This document shows, in pieces, positions 46,905 to 54,733 of a stretch of 64,000 nt of DNA. Numbering within the stretch: position 1 is the first letter of the stretch; every line of letters begins with the position of its first letter. A program made the translations under genes and the position numbers. The DNA lies in contig QORU01000005.1 of the NCBI GenBank assembly GCA_003574785.1, positions 62,001 to 126,000 of the forward strand, in the 5' to 3' direction. The notes under the pieces are model-generated. The model was not told the origin of the DNA. It saw nothing but the letters and a program-made list of their open reading frames with translations, and did no database searches. This DNA is from Taklimakanibacter deserti (GTDB taxonomy: Bacteria > Pseudomonadota > Alphaproteobacteria > Rhizobiales > Aestuariivirgaceae).

Positions 46905-47429
46905 ATGCATATCCGACCGATTGCGGCGCTCGCCGCTTTGTGCCTCTTGGGCGCAGCCCCCCTGGCCCATTCAGCCGACAAGCCGAGCGATCCTCAGATC
47001 GCTCATATCGCCTACACCGCCGGCGTAATCGACATCGAGGCGGCGAAGCAGGCCATCGCCAAGTCCAAGAACAAGGCGGTCGTCGCCTTTGCCGAGGACA
47101 TGGTGCGCGACCACGAAGAGGTCAACAAGCTGGCGCTCGCTTTGGTGACGAAGCTCAATGTCACGCCCGAGGACAACGCCACCAGCCAGTCGCTGTCGAA
47201 GGCGGCCTCCGACACGCGCGAGAAGCTCGCCAAGCTCGATGGTGCGGCCTATGACAAGGCCTATGTCGACAATGAGGTCGCCTACCACAAGCAGGTGAAC
47301 GGGGCGCTCCAGACCCTGCTCATCCCTTCCGCCAGCAATGGCGAGCTCAAGAGCCTGCTCGAGACCGGCCTGAAGATCTTCCAGGGCCATGAGCAGCATG
47401 CCGAGCATGTCGCGAGCGAGATAAAATAG
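46905..47429 (+). CDS. DUF4142 domain-containing exported protein
   Basis: A 174-residue protein with a signal peptide (IAALAALCLLGAAPLAHS) and a four-helix DUF4142 domain of ferritin-like/bacterioferritin-comigratory appearance: HIAYTAGVIDIEAAKQAIAK, VVAFAEDMVRDHEEVNKLAL, YVDNEVAYHKQVNGALQTLL, FQGHEQHAEHVAS. Several His and Glu residues in the helices could bind metal. ATG 46905 has AAGGAG 7 bases upstream. It is driven by the ECF-type promoter and so is the likely effector of the regulon in the periplasm. The biochemical role of DUF4142 is not established. Confidence 0.87.
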   Translation: MHIRPIAALAALCLLGAAPLAHSADKPSDPQIAHIAYTAGVIDIEAAKQAIAKSKNKAVVAFAEDMVRDHEEVNKLALALVTKLNVTPEDNATSQSLSKAASDTREKLAKLDGAAYDKAYVDNEVAYHKQVNGALQTLLIPSASNGELKSLLETGLKIFQGHEQHAEHVASEIK

Positions 47430-47475
47430 CGCATCGGACCGAAAAGTGGAAACCGGTTTTCGGATAATCCGATGC
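47430..47475. repeat. Intergenic palindrome of a common rhizobial type
   Basis: GCATCGGA...TCCGATGC with internal CCGAAAA...TTTTCGG form a nearly complete 45 bp inverted repeat immediately after the DUF4142 stop. The GAAAAGTGGAAACCGGTTTTCGG core resembles a dispersed palindrome common in Hyphomicrobiales genomes. It may act as a weak terminator or processing site before the cupredoxin gene. Confidence 0.7.
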
Positions 47476-47489
47476 GCAAAGGAAACTTC

Positions 47490-47807
47490 ATGCTCACGAG
47501 ACGGCATATGCTGCTCGGGGTCGTGCTGGCGCTCCCCATCGGCGCCGGCACGGCCAAAGCGCAGACGCTCCGCGTCACCATCGACAAGATGGCCTTCTCG
47601 CCGACCGAGATCGAGGCGAAGCCAGGCGACACGATCGAATGGATCAACAATGATGTCTTCGCGCACACCGCCACGGTGAAGGGCGGCTTCGAGGTCATGC
47701 TGCCGCCGAAGAAATCAGGCAGCGTGGTCATGGAGCAGGCGGGAGCCGTCGACTATTACTGCCGCTTTCATCCCAACATGAAGGGCCGCATCGTTGTGCG
47801 ACCCTGA
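47490..47807 (+). CDS. Cupredoxin (plastocyanin/pseudoazurin-like) protein with Tat-like signal
   Basis: A 105-residue type I copper protein. The N-terminus LTRRHMLLGVVLALPIGAG is a twin-arginine-type signal. The mature domain has the blue-copper ligands: His in NDVFAHTATV, then Cys, His and Met in YYCRFHPNMKGRIVV. It probably carries electrons or binds copper in the periplasm. ATG 47490 follows AAAGGAA. It is downstream of the DUF4142 gene across the palindrome, so it may be part of the ECF-controlled transcript. It converges on copy C of the small-protein family with a 3 bp gap. Confidence 0.88.
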   Translation: MLTRRHMLLGVVLALPIGAGTAKAQTLRVTIDKMAFSPTEIEAKPGDTIEWINNDVFAHTATVKGGFEVMLPPKKSGSVVMEQAGAVDYYCRFHPNMKGRIVVRP

Positions 47808-47810
47808 CGC

Positions 47811-48122
47811 TCAGATGCCGGTGCCTTGCGCCAGGGTCGGCGAGGAGTCCCAGCTATGGCCGGCGGCGATGATGCAGCTCTTGCCGCTGGCCAATGTCAC
47901 CAGCATCGTCCAGGTGCCTTTCTCCGAGACATAGAGCTCGGCCGCGCCATTGGTCGAGATGAGGCCGACCGCCTGGCGGCTTTCCTGGTATTTGGTCTTG
48001 AGCTGATCGATGATCGCCGCGCGCTCGCCGCACATGGCGAATTGCGCGTGGCTTGGGGTGGTGAAGGCGAAAAGAACGGCGACGGCCATGAAAGCGGTGC
48101 GCCGGACAGACTTCGGCAACAT
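47811..48122 (-). CDS. Small exported protein, GTWTM family, copy C
   Basis: A 103-residue protein related to copy A: signal peptide (TAFMAVAVLFAFTTPSHA), then CGERAAIIDQLKTKYQESRQ, AVGLISTNGAAELYVSEKGT, and WTMLVTLASGKSCIIAAGHS ahead of WDSSPTLAQGTGI. It shares the KYQES, GTWTM and C-I/V-x-AAG-x-x-WD elements with copies A and B, including both cysteines. ATG 48122 has GGAGG 5 bases upstream. Function unknown. Confidence 0.82.
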   Translation of the reverse strand: MLPKSVRRTAFMAVAVLFAFTTPSHAQFAMCGERAAIIDQLKTKYQESRQAVGLISTNGAAELYVSEKGTWTMLVTLASGKSCIIAAGHSWDSSPTLAQGTGI

Positions 48123-48287
48123 GCAAACCTCCATCTCGGGTCCGAGACGCCGTTTGGCCGGAGGTCTTGCGCCACTATCGTCGGTCAGGCGGGCCTCGGA
48201 GCATCAAAACGACGCTCCGCGCTAGAATCATCAGACTCGCACCTAATCCTTACCGAAAGGTGAACAAGGCGCTTCGCCCGGGAACAG

Positions 48288-48611
48288 TCAAATCCGTTTA
48301 CGTCGTCCGAGCCGCTTCGCATTGGCCTTGACACGCCGCCGGCCCGGCTTCACCGCCGCATCGGCAATGCGCGCGCTCATGGTCTCGACCGGGAGGCCGT
48401 GCCCGCTCATCACCTTCAGCCATTCGGTGAAGGCGGCAAGGGTGGCGGCATTCAGCCCCTCGGCCACCGTCATCTGCTTCTCGACGATCATCCTCACCGC
48501 CTCGGCGCGACGCGCCGGCGTCGGCGACAATGACATCGCCCACAACATGGGTAGCCTGAAGGACAGGACCTGTGCCGCGGCGAGGGCTGTCGCGAGCTCC
48601 TTCACCCTCAA
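48288..48611 (-). CDS. Hypothetical helical, basic protein downstream of mmsA
   Basis: About 105 residues, mostly helical (ELATALAAAQVLSFRLPMLW then AEAVRMIVEKQMTVAEGLNA), with a very basic C-terminus (KPGRRRVKANAKRLGRRKRI). The frame opens with TTG overlapping the mmsA stop (TTGA) or with GTG two codons later; no ATG start with a ribosome-binding site is present, so the exact start is uncertain. The helical part resembles small phasin-like hypothetical proteins of Hyphomicrobiales, and the basic tail suggests nucleic acid or polyanion binding. Function unknown. Confidence 0.6.
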   Translation of the reverse strand: MRVKELATALAAAQVLSFRLPMLWAMSLSPTPARRAEAVRMIVEKQMTVAEGLNAATLAAFTEWLKVMSGHGLPVETMSARIADAAVKPGRRRVKANAKRLGRRKRI

Positions 48612-50107
48612 CGCATCGTCGGGATGGAGAACTGCGCGCCTTCCTTGATGCCGGAGGGCCAGCGCGAGGTCACCGTCTTGGTGCGAGTATAGAAGCGCAC
48701 CGCATCGGGCCCGTGCTGGTTGAGGTCGCCGAAGGCCGAGCGCTTCCAGCCGCCGAAGGTGTGATAGGCGAGCGGCACCGGGATCGGCACATTGATGCCG
48801 ATCATGCCGACCTGGACGCGCGCGGCGAAATCGCGCGCCGCATCACCGTCACGAGTGAAGATCGCGACGCCATTGCCATATTCATGGTCATTGGCGAGGT
48901 CGAGACCCTCCTCATAGGTCTTGGCGCGCACCACCGACAGGACGGGACCGAAGATCTCTTCCTTGTAGATGCGCATGTCCTTGGTGACATTGTCGAACAG
49001 CGAGCCGCCGAGGAAGAAGCCGTTCTCATAGCCCTGCATCTTGAAGCCGCGGCCGTCGACTTTCAGCTTGGCGCCTTCCTTGACGCCGAGATCGATATAG
49101 GACTTGACCTTGTCGAGATGCGTCTTGGTGACGAGCGGGCCGTAATCGGCCTCGCGGTCGGTCGACAGCCCGACCTTCAGCTTCTCGACGCGCGGGATGA
49201 GCTTCTCGACCAGCGCATTGGCGGTCGCCTCGCCGACCGGCACCGCGACCGAGATCGCCATGCAGCGCTCGCCCGCCGAGCCATAGCCGGCGCCGATCAG
49301 CGCATCGACCGCCTTGTCCATGTCGGCATCGGGCATCACGATCATGTGGTTCTTGGCGCCGCCGAAGCACTGCACGCGCTTGCCGTGCGCGGTGCCGCGC
49401 GAATAGACATATTCGGCGATCGGCGTCGAGCCGACGAAGCCGATCGCCGATATATCGGGATCATCGAGCACGGCATCGACCGCTTCCTTGTCGCCATTGA
49501 CGACATTGAGAATGCCGGGCGGCAGGCCGGCTTCGACGAAGAGCTCGGCGAGGCGCATCGGGCAGGAAGGATCACGCTCCGAGGGTTTCAGGATGAAGGC
49601 ATTGCCGCAGGCGATCGCGGGTCCCGCCTTCCACAACGGGATCATCGCCGGGAAATTGAACGGCGTGATGCCGGCGGCGACGCCAAGCGGCTGGCGCATC
49701 GAATACATGTCGATGCCGGGACCGGCGCCGTCGGTGAACTCGCCTTTGAGGAGATGCGGGATGCCGGTGCAGAATTCCACCACTTCGAGGCCGCGCTGCA
49801 GGTCGCCCAGCGCATCGGGAATGGTCTTGCCGTGCTCCATCGAGATCAAGAGCGCCAGCTCTTCGCGGTGCTGATGCGCGAGCTCTAGGAACTTCATCAT
49901 CACGCGGGCGCGCACTTGCGGATTCTTCGCCGCCCAGGCGGGTTGCGCCGCCTTGGCATTGAGCACGGCCTCATGCACTTCGGCTTGCGAGGCGAGCGCC
50001 ACTTTCGCCTGCAGCTCGCCGGTATTCGGGTTGAATATATCGCCGAAGCGGCCCGACTTGCCCTCGACCCGCTTGCCGCCGATGAAATGTCCGATCGTCT
50101 TGGTCAT
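48608..50107 (-). CDS. mmsA: Methylmalonate-semialdehyde dehydrogenase (acylating); malonate-semialdehyde dehydrogenase
   Basis: CoA-acylating aldehyde dehydrogenase, 499 residues, that oxidises methylmalonate semialdehyde (valine route) or malonate semialdehyde (last step of inositol breakdown, where it is called IolA). Typical segments are IGHFIGGKRVEGKSGRFGDI, GITPFNFPAMIPLWKAGPAI, VNGDKEAVDAVLDDPDISAI, the catalytic cysteine in GAGYGSAGERCMAISVAVPVG, and KEEIFGPVLSVVRA. The CMAIS context is diagnostic of MmsA. It could serve the iolD-iolE-iolB pathway at the left of the window, though 45 kb away. Confidence 0.95.
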   Translation of the reverse strand: MTKTIGHFIGGKRVEGKSGRFGDIFNPNTGELQAKVALASQAEVHEAVLNAKAAQPAWAAKNPQVRARVMMKFLELAHQHREELALLISMEHGKTIPDALGDLQRGLEVVEFCTGIPHLLKGEFTDGAGPGIDMYSMRQPLGVAAGITPFNFPAMIPLWKAGPAIACGNAFILKPSERDPSCPMRLAELFVEAGLPPGILNVVNGDKEAVDAVLDDPDISAIGFVGSTPIAEYVYSRGTAHGKRVQCFGGAKNHMIVMPDADMDKAVDALIGAGYGSAGERCMAISVAVPVGEATANALVEKLIPRVEKLKVGLSTDREADYGPLVTKTHLDKVKSYIDLGVKEGAKLKVDGRGFKMQGYENGFFLGGSLFDNVTKDMRIYKEEIFGPVLSVVRAKTYEEGLDLANDHEYGNGVAIFTRDGDAARDFAARVQVGMIGINVPIPVPLAYHTFGGWKRSAFGDLNQHGPDAVRFYTRTKTVTSRWPSGIKEGAQFSIPTMR

Positions 50108-50395
50108 TGGATCCTCCGGATGGCGCTTCTGCGCGTCATGCTGTCATTGTTTCGTGGCGCAACTCTAGCCCGCGATCGGGCAAAGGGGAAATCTCGGGCG
50201 GGTCTATAGACGCGCCTTGCGCGTCGGGGCCATGCGCCAAATCGCCGTGACCGTCTTGTCCAGCTACGCAATCTTTTTCATCATGCACTGCACAAAAATT
50301 CTCCTTGATTTTGATGCAATGCAGCATAATTCTTGTCATGTTAGGGATGGACAGTCCAGGTCGGAATCACTTCGTTGAGACCGGACTTATCTAAT
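50108..50395. promoter_or_regulatory. Divergent regulatory gap between mmsA and a GNAT gene
   Basis: A 288 bp gap with a low-GC section (about 50265-50345). Two similar near-palindromes, ATGCACTGCA (50283-50292) and ATGCAATGCA (50314-50323), are 31 bp apart, about three helical turns. CATAAT at 50325-50330 could be a -10 for rightward transcription, with a poor -35. No gene of convincing quality is seen here. Confidence 0.4.
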
Positions 50396-50935
50396 ATGAA
50401 CAAGACCTTACGCAAATTGTGGATCGGCGATCTGGGGGCGCTGCGCGCCCATCTGAAGCGCCTCGACCCGGAAGCCCGGCGACTGCGCTTCGGCGGCGTC
50501 ACCTCGGATGAGTTCATCGACGCCTATGTCGACACGGCCTTCCGGCTCGATGCCACGATCTTCGGCGTCCTCGTCGGCGGCGAGATCCGCGCTTCCGCCG
50601 AATTGCGCAGCATTTTCGGCGGCCCGACGCCCGATGCCGAAGCGGCCTTCGCGGTCGAGGCCGGCTGGCAGGACCAGGGCCTCGGCAGCGAGCTGATGGA
50701 CCGCATCCTCACGGCTGCGCAGAATCGCGGCATCGCCCGCCTGCATATGATCTGCCTCAGCGAGAATGCCCGGATGCGCCACATTGCCGGCAAGTTCGGC
50801 GCGCGCCTGACTTTCGCCGAAGGCGAGGTGACGGGCGAGATGTCGCCGGCCGGCCCCACGCCCTTGTCCCTGCTCGACGAATTCGTCCATGACGCGCAGG
50901 GTTTTGTCACCGCGGTCTTCGACTGGCGGCGCTGA
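50396..50935 (+). CDS. GNAT family N-acetyltransferase
   Basis: A 179-residue acetyltransferase. LRAHLKRLDPEARRLRFGG at the N-terminus is a feature of GNAT domains found alone or fused to acyl-CoA synthetases. The acetyl-CoA motif is AFAVEAGWQDQGLGSELMDR, followed by ICLSENARMRHIAGKFGA. ATG 50396 begins the conserved region; an upstream TTG is in frame but unlikely. Substrate unknown, possibly a protein lysine. Confidence 0.85.
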   Translation: MNKTLRKLWIGDLGALRAHLKRLDPEARRLRFGGVTSDEFIDAYVDTAFRLDATIFGVLVGGEIRASAELRSIFGGPTPDAEAAFAVEAGWQDQGLGSELMDRILTAAQNRGIARLHMICLSENARMRHIAGKFGARLTFAEGEVTGEMSPAGPTPLSLLDEFVHDAQGFVTAVFDWRR

Positions 50936-51093
50936 TGTCGGAGCGCTATTGGACGTCCATTCGGCCGCTCGATCCTGAGCAGGAACGCGTGCGCTTGCGC
51001 TGGATAGGCAAGTCCTATCCGGCGGACATCATTCTGTCTTGTCGGGAATACCGACGCCCGGAACCCAGGCATAGCCCTCATGGTCGAGGATGA
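50935..51093 (+). CDS. Possible small ORF coupled to the GNAT gene
   Basis: A 52-codon frame starts with an ATG overlapping the GNAT stop (TGATG) and begins MSERYWTSIRPLDPEQERVR. Its second half runs antisense through the end of the VOC gene. I do not recognise it; it could be a decayed 5' fragment of a longer gene. Confidence 0.2.
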   Translation: MSERYWTSIRPLDPEQERVRLRWIGKSYPADIILSCREYRRPEPRHSPHGRG

Positions 51094-51472
51094 CGCATTC
51101 GCGAAGCCCATGCGGCTTGTCCATCGATCCCGCGAGCACCGTGAAGCCTTGCGCCCGCGCGCGGGCTTCGGCGTGATCGGGTGAGCAGCCATAGACTCTG
51201 AGCTCGATGCCGGCGCCGCGCCCTTCGAAGCCTTGGACGAGCCCCTGGACCACATTGCCGCGATAGGTGCGGTCATGATGCAGCATCCACACGCTCTCGC
51301 CATAGAGGATGGCGGCGAAATCCTCATTCGCGTGCAGGATCGTGGCGCCCAGCACTTCCTTCGCGAAGCGGACACCTTCCATGACATCGCGCATCAGCAG
51401 ATTGACGCCGAGTCCCGGCCTGAAGGACCGGCCAAGCTCCGGCGCCGGCATGAAAGAGTCTTTATCGCTCAT
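51029..51472 (-). CDS. VOC (glyoxalase/bleomycin resistance) superfamily protein
   Basis: A 147-residue VOC-fold protein. It has LGVNLLMRDVMEGVRFAKEV at the start of the first beta-alpha-beta module, AAILYGESVWMLHHDRTY, GIELRVYGCSPDHAEARARA and the C-terminal ECVILDHEGYAWVPGVGIP. VOC proteins bind a metal and act as lyases, isomerases or binding proteins; no specific reaction can be assigned. It is 6 bp after the hypothetical gene on its left-going transcript, so the two are probably cotranscribed. Confidence 0.83.
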   Translation of the reverse strand: MSDKDSFMPAPELGRSFRPGLGVNLLMRDVMEGVRFAKEVLGATILHANEDFAAILYGESVWMLHHDRTYRGNVVQGLVQGFEGRGAGIELRVYGCSPDHAEARARAQGFTVLAGSMDKPHGLRECVILDHEGYAWVPGVGIPDKTE

Positions 51473-51478
51473 GAATAC

Positions 51479-51892
51479 CTAGGTGCGCTTGAGCACCAGC
51501 TCCTGCCGGCGTTCCTCGTCCCATAGCAGCGTGCATGGGCCGATCTCATCGGGCGTGCGCACACCGGCGCGGCGCATGGCGAGAAGGAACAGCACCGCCG
51601 CGTCGCTCACCACATCGGTGAGATCGGCGGCATCGATATTGTCTTCGAGCACCGAGGCGAGGCGCGCGCCCGCAAGCTTGCTCATATCGGCAAGGGCGGC
51701 GGCCGACAGATGGACGGCGGTCTCCCAGCTTTCGACGAGATCGCCTTGCGCGATTTCGGCGAGCAGCCGGTCATCGATCATCAAGGGCAGGTTGCCGCGC
51801 GCCCTGATCGCCCGGACCTTGAGGTCGGGACTGTTCTTGGCCGGACAGGTCAAGGTGAAGGCCGGAGCCTCCGGTAGAGCGTGGGGCGGCAT
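51479..51892 (-). CDS. Hypothetical protein cotranscribed with a VOC gene
   Basis: A 137-residue acidic, mostly helical protein, with no signal peptide or membrane segment. The middle (ESWETAVHLSAAALADMSKL then AGARLASVLEDNIDAADLTD) and the C-terminal DEIGPCTLLWDEERRQELVL show no motif I recognise. ATG 51892 is preceded by AGGAAAG. Its stop is 6 bp before the VOC gene start, suggesting a two-gene operon. Function unknown. Confidence 0.65.
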   Translation of the reverse strand: MPPHALPEAPAFTLTCPAKNSPDLKVRAIRARGNLPLMIDDRLLAEIAQGDLVESWETAVHLSAAALADMSKLAGARLASVLEDNIDAADLTDVVSDAAVLFLLAMRRAGVRTPDEIGPCTLLWDEERRQELVLKRT

Positions 51893-51969
51893 GGCACTTT
51901 CCTGGGGAGAGCACGTCAGCGCAACTCTGCGCTCTCGATCTTGCCAAGCCGTTAACCAATCTTGCGGTT

Positions 51970-53199
51970 TCAGCGCTTTGCGGTGTCCTTCAGGTGATCG
52001 GCTATATAAGCGGCGTCACGGCCCACATAGGAGAGAAGGCCGGAGCCGAAGGTATGCATCCAATGGAGGCCAAGAAAATATAGCCCCGGCGAGGCCGTGA
52101 CGCCGCGCTGCTGAATGGGCGCACCCTGGGAACCGAGCACCGGGATTTCTATCCAGCCATAATCGAAGCGATATCCCGTTGCCCAGATCACCGAACTGAT
52201 CCCCTCAGCCGCGAGGTCCACTGTCCGGGCGCCATCGATCTCTGCCACAGAGGGCGCCTGCGAGTGATGATCATCGGGTTCGAGCTCGCCTGAGCTTTCG
52301 AACTTTGCCGCGCAGATTTTCGCCGCGGAGATGAACTCATCATAGGTCTTGTCGGCCTCACCGAGAATCTCGGCGGCATCATCTCCCGTCGCCAGCTGTC
52401 CGTTGGACGATGCCAGGAGGCGTCCCAATACCCTTCCGCCATTTCGGGCGAATCGCCGAACGTCCATGTCATATCCGCCATTCACGCCGGTTATGATTGT
52501 CGAAGGCGGATAGCGTCGCTGTGGAAAATTGTCGATCGTGACGTCGAAGCGCCCCATCTTCTCAAACCACCATAGGACGTCCTTGCCGCGATAGCGCCGC
52601 GGCACGCGCTTATGGCGGCTGACCGACAGATGGACGCTGCGCCCGGCCTGCTGAAGCTCATCGGCGATCTGACATCCAGATGCCCCGCTGCCGATCACCA
52701 GCACCGCTCCGGGCGGAAGCTCTTGGGGTCCGCGATAGTTCGCGGCGTGAACCTGGTACAGAGAGTGAGGCAGGTCTCGGCCGGCCATGGGAATCATCGG
52801 GGCTTGAAACGGACCTGTCGCCACGATGACATTGCGGGCCCTGACAACGCCGTCCGTCGTCTCCAAGACATAATCGTCCTCATGCCGAAGCGATGTGACG
52901 GCGATCCCCTCGCGGACCGGTGCCGCGATATGGGCGGCATAGCTCTCGATGAATTGGGCGACGGCGGTGTAATGGGCAAAGCCGTTCGGATCTGCGCTCT
53001 GATAACTGAGGCCGGGGAGCTCAATGGTCTCGTTGATGAATTGATAGCGAAGCGAGTCCCATCGCTCCGCATGCCAGCGCTCGGCAATGCGACCGCGCTC
53101 CAGGATGACATGCTCGCGACCATGCCGTTGCAGATGGTAGCTCATGGCCAGTCCGGCCTGGCCACCGCCAATGACGACAGTATCGTGCCGCTCAACCAT
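51970..53199 (-). CDS. Flavin-containing monooxygenase-like FAD/NAD(P)-binding oxidoreductase
   Basis: A 409-residue protein of the CzcO/TrkA-like class B flavin monooxygenase group. FAD motif is DTVVIGGGQAGLAMSYHLQR, the FMO-like linker RWDSLRYQFINETIELPG, the NADP motif AVLVIGSGASGCQIADELQQ, and the ATG motif SSVIWATGYRFDYGW. The C-terminal part reads LYFLGLHWMHTFGSGLLSYV. Such enzymes oxidise heteroatoms or ketones, or act as quinone-linked oxidoreductases. The gene is alone between the hypothetical gene at 51.5 kb and a VOC gene at 53.3 kb. Confidence 0.88.
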   Translation of the reverse strand: MVERHDTVVIGGGQAGLAMSYHLQRHGREHVILERGRIAERWHAERWDSLRYQFINETIELPGLSYQSADPNGFAHYTAVAQFIESYAAHIAAPVREGIAVTSLRHEDDYVLETTDGVVRARNVIVATGPFQAPMIPMAGRDLPHSLYQVHAANYRGPQELPPGAVLVIGSGASGCQIADELQQAGRSVHLSVSRHKRVPRRYRGKDVLWWFEKMGRFDVTIDNFPQRRYPPSTIITGVNGGYDMDVRRFARNGGRVLGRLLASSNGQLATGDDAAEILGEADKTYDEFISAAKICAAKFESSGELEPDDHHSQAPSVAEIDGARTVDLAAEGISSVIWATGYRFDYGWIEIPVLGSQGAPIQQRGVTASPGLYFLGLHWMHTFGSGLLSYVGRDAAYIADHLKDTAKR

Positions 53200-53341
53200 C
53201 GGTCCCGAACCCGATCAAGCCGTATCGTCCCAAGCTCCATATGACGTTACGCGATTTGGTTGCCACCTGCCAAGACACGAGGCCAGCGAGCGAGCGAAGG
53301 CGCTGCCACACCCTGCTGTCGCAAGGCGTGGCGCTCGATGT

Positions 53342-53764
53342 TCAAATGCCGAAGGTCGTGTAGCCTTCGGGGCTCATCCGCCAGTCGGGATTCCAGCCGA
53401 TCTCCCAGGCATGGCCGTCGGGATCGGCGATATAGCCGCGAAGCCCGCCATGCGGCGGTGCATCCGCCGGGCGGAGCAGCTTGCCGCCGAAGCGCACCAG
53501 CCGGTCGATCATCGGCACGACGCCCTCTTCCGTCCCGACATTATGCGCGAGCGCGAAGGCGCCCTGCTGCGACAGGCCTTTGCGCTGCATGTCATCCTCG
53601 AGCAGGCTGGTGAGCCAGGTGCCGAAGACGAAGCCGTTCACCTGATAGAAGGTGATCTCGTCATTCTGGAAGACCGGCTTCCAGCCAAAACCTTCACCAT
53701 AGAAGCGGCGCGAGCGCTGGATGTCGGTAATGCCAAGAGTGATGAGAGATATATATTGTTGCAT
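53342..53764 (-). CDS. VOC family protein (glyoxalase-like)
   Basis: A 140-residue VOC-fold protein: YISLITLGITDIQRSRRFYG at the N-terminus, FQNDEITFYQVNGFVFGTWL, and the C-terminal GGLRGYIADPDGHAWEIGWN, which carries the conserved D-P-D/E-G-x-x-(W/F)-E block. ATG 53764 follows AAAGGAC. It is most similar in layout to uncharacterised glyoxalase/dioxygenase superfamily proteins. Role unknown. Confidence 0.85.
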   Translation of the reverse strand: MQQYISLITLGITDIQRSRRFYGEGFGWKPVFQNDEITFYQVNGFVFGTWLTSLLEDDMQRKGLSQQGAFALAHNVGTEEGVVPMIDRLVRFGGKLLRPADAPPHGGLRGYIADPDGHAWEIGWNPDWRMSPEGYTTFGI

Positions 53765-53981
53765 CTTACACGTCCTTTCATCCGCCGGGGCTACTAGTCC
53801 GGCGTTGCAGGTCGTGGGACTCCGTGGCCGGGCTTCCGGCCATCAGGTCAGAACCTCCCGAAAGAACAGGAGGCATCGGGCAAACCTACCGATATGTCTT
53901 TTTCGACAGGCTGAGGCTACTGCCGGCTGGCGGCAGCGGCAAGACGTGGAGTTCCAGCATCCTGTCAGATGATGTCAGCAA

Positions 53982-54482
53982 TCAATGCGGCGAGACGAGG
54001 TCGTCCAAGACCACCCCGCGGAACGGCTTCACCGCCTTGAGCACGATATAGGAGCTCAAATTCCCTACTTTCGGCCCGAGCTTCAGGAGCTCGTCCGACA
54101 GCATCTGATAGGAGCCGATATCGGGGCAGATGAAGCGCACGAGATAGTCGATGGTGCCCGAGAGCTTGGTGCATTCGACCACGTGGCGCATGCCGGCCAC
54201 CATTTTCTCGAAGTCGTTGAAATCCTCGAGCCCATGGCTGTTCAAGGTGACGGCGGCGATGACATCGACATGCCGGCACACTTTGGTGAGATCGATCTGC
54301 GCCTGGTAGAGGGAGATGATCCCGGCCCGCTCCAGGCGCTTGACCCGCTGCAGGCAGGGACTTGGCGACAGTCCGACCGCGTCGGCAAGCTCCTGGTTGG
54401 TGATGCGGGCGTCGGTCTGCAGCTTGGCCAGGATTTTCAGATCGAGCTGGTCGAGCTTTAAGGAAGTGTCGCTGTCTTTCAT
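53982..54482 (-). CDS. Lrp/AsnC family transcriptional regulator
   Basis: A 166-residue feast/famine regulator. The winged helix-turn-helix covers about residues 10-60 (LDQLDLKILAKLQTDARITN then QELADAVGLSPSPCLQRVKR). The RAM ligand-binding domain follows (VIAAVTLNSHGLEDFNDFEK then VECTKLSGTIDYLVRFICPD). ATG 54482 is chosen because GGAGGGGG precedes it and the family start fits. It is divergent from the APC permease gene over 251 bp and is the obvious local regulator of the amino-acid cluster, responding to an amino acid. Confidence 0.94.
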   Translation of the reverse strand: MKDSDTSLKLDQLDLKILAKLQTDARITNQELADAVGLSPSPCLQRVKRLERAGIISLYQAQIDLTKVCRHVDVIAAVTLNSHGLEDFNDFEKMVAGMRHVVECTKLSGTIDYLVRFICPDIGSYQMLSDELLKLGPKVGNLSSYIVLKAVKPFRGVVLDDLVSPH

Positions 54483-54733
54483 ATCCCCCTCCACCCTCAC
54501 TGTGACACTTCCGGGCGGATCATGTCGAGGGCCGCAGCAGAAACCGCTTCCCGGCCGTTGCCCACCGACAGCTTCGCGTGTCTCCCGGTACAAGAACGGC
54601 AGCACCTTTCGTCCGTTTTGCGGTAAAAGCGCGCAATTCGGCTGCACATCGACCGCACGCCCAACAACAAGAGACTGGCCGGCCCGATCAGGGCACAGGG
54701 TCCGCCAACGCGCCCATGAGGGAAGGAACGCAT
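54483..54733. promoter_or_regulatory. Divergent Lrp/APC permease control region
   Basis: A 251 bp gap. TTTTGCGGTAAAA (54616-54628) is a partial palindrome of the A/T-armed kind that Lrp-family proteins bind. No convincing sigma70 promoter stands out, and no small gene is evident. Confidence 0.35.

Noticed and set aside
51951..51960. A CtrA half site (TTAACCA) upstream of the hypothetical-VOC gene pair
   Set aside because: Only a single half site without the paired TTAA-N7-TTAA arrangement. Such short matches are expected by chance.
53765..53981. A small gene or terminator in the gap between the VOC and Lrp genes
   Set aside because: The short frames there have no ribosome-binding site or recognisable protein. 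The CTGCCG/CGGCAG hairpin near 53.92 kb lacks a T-run.
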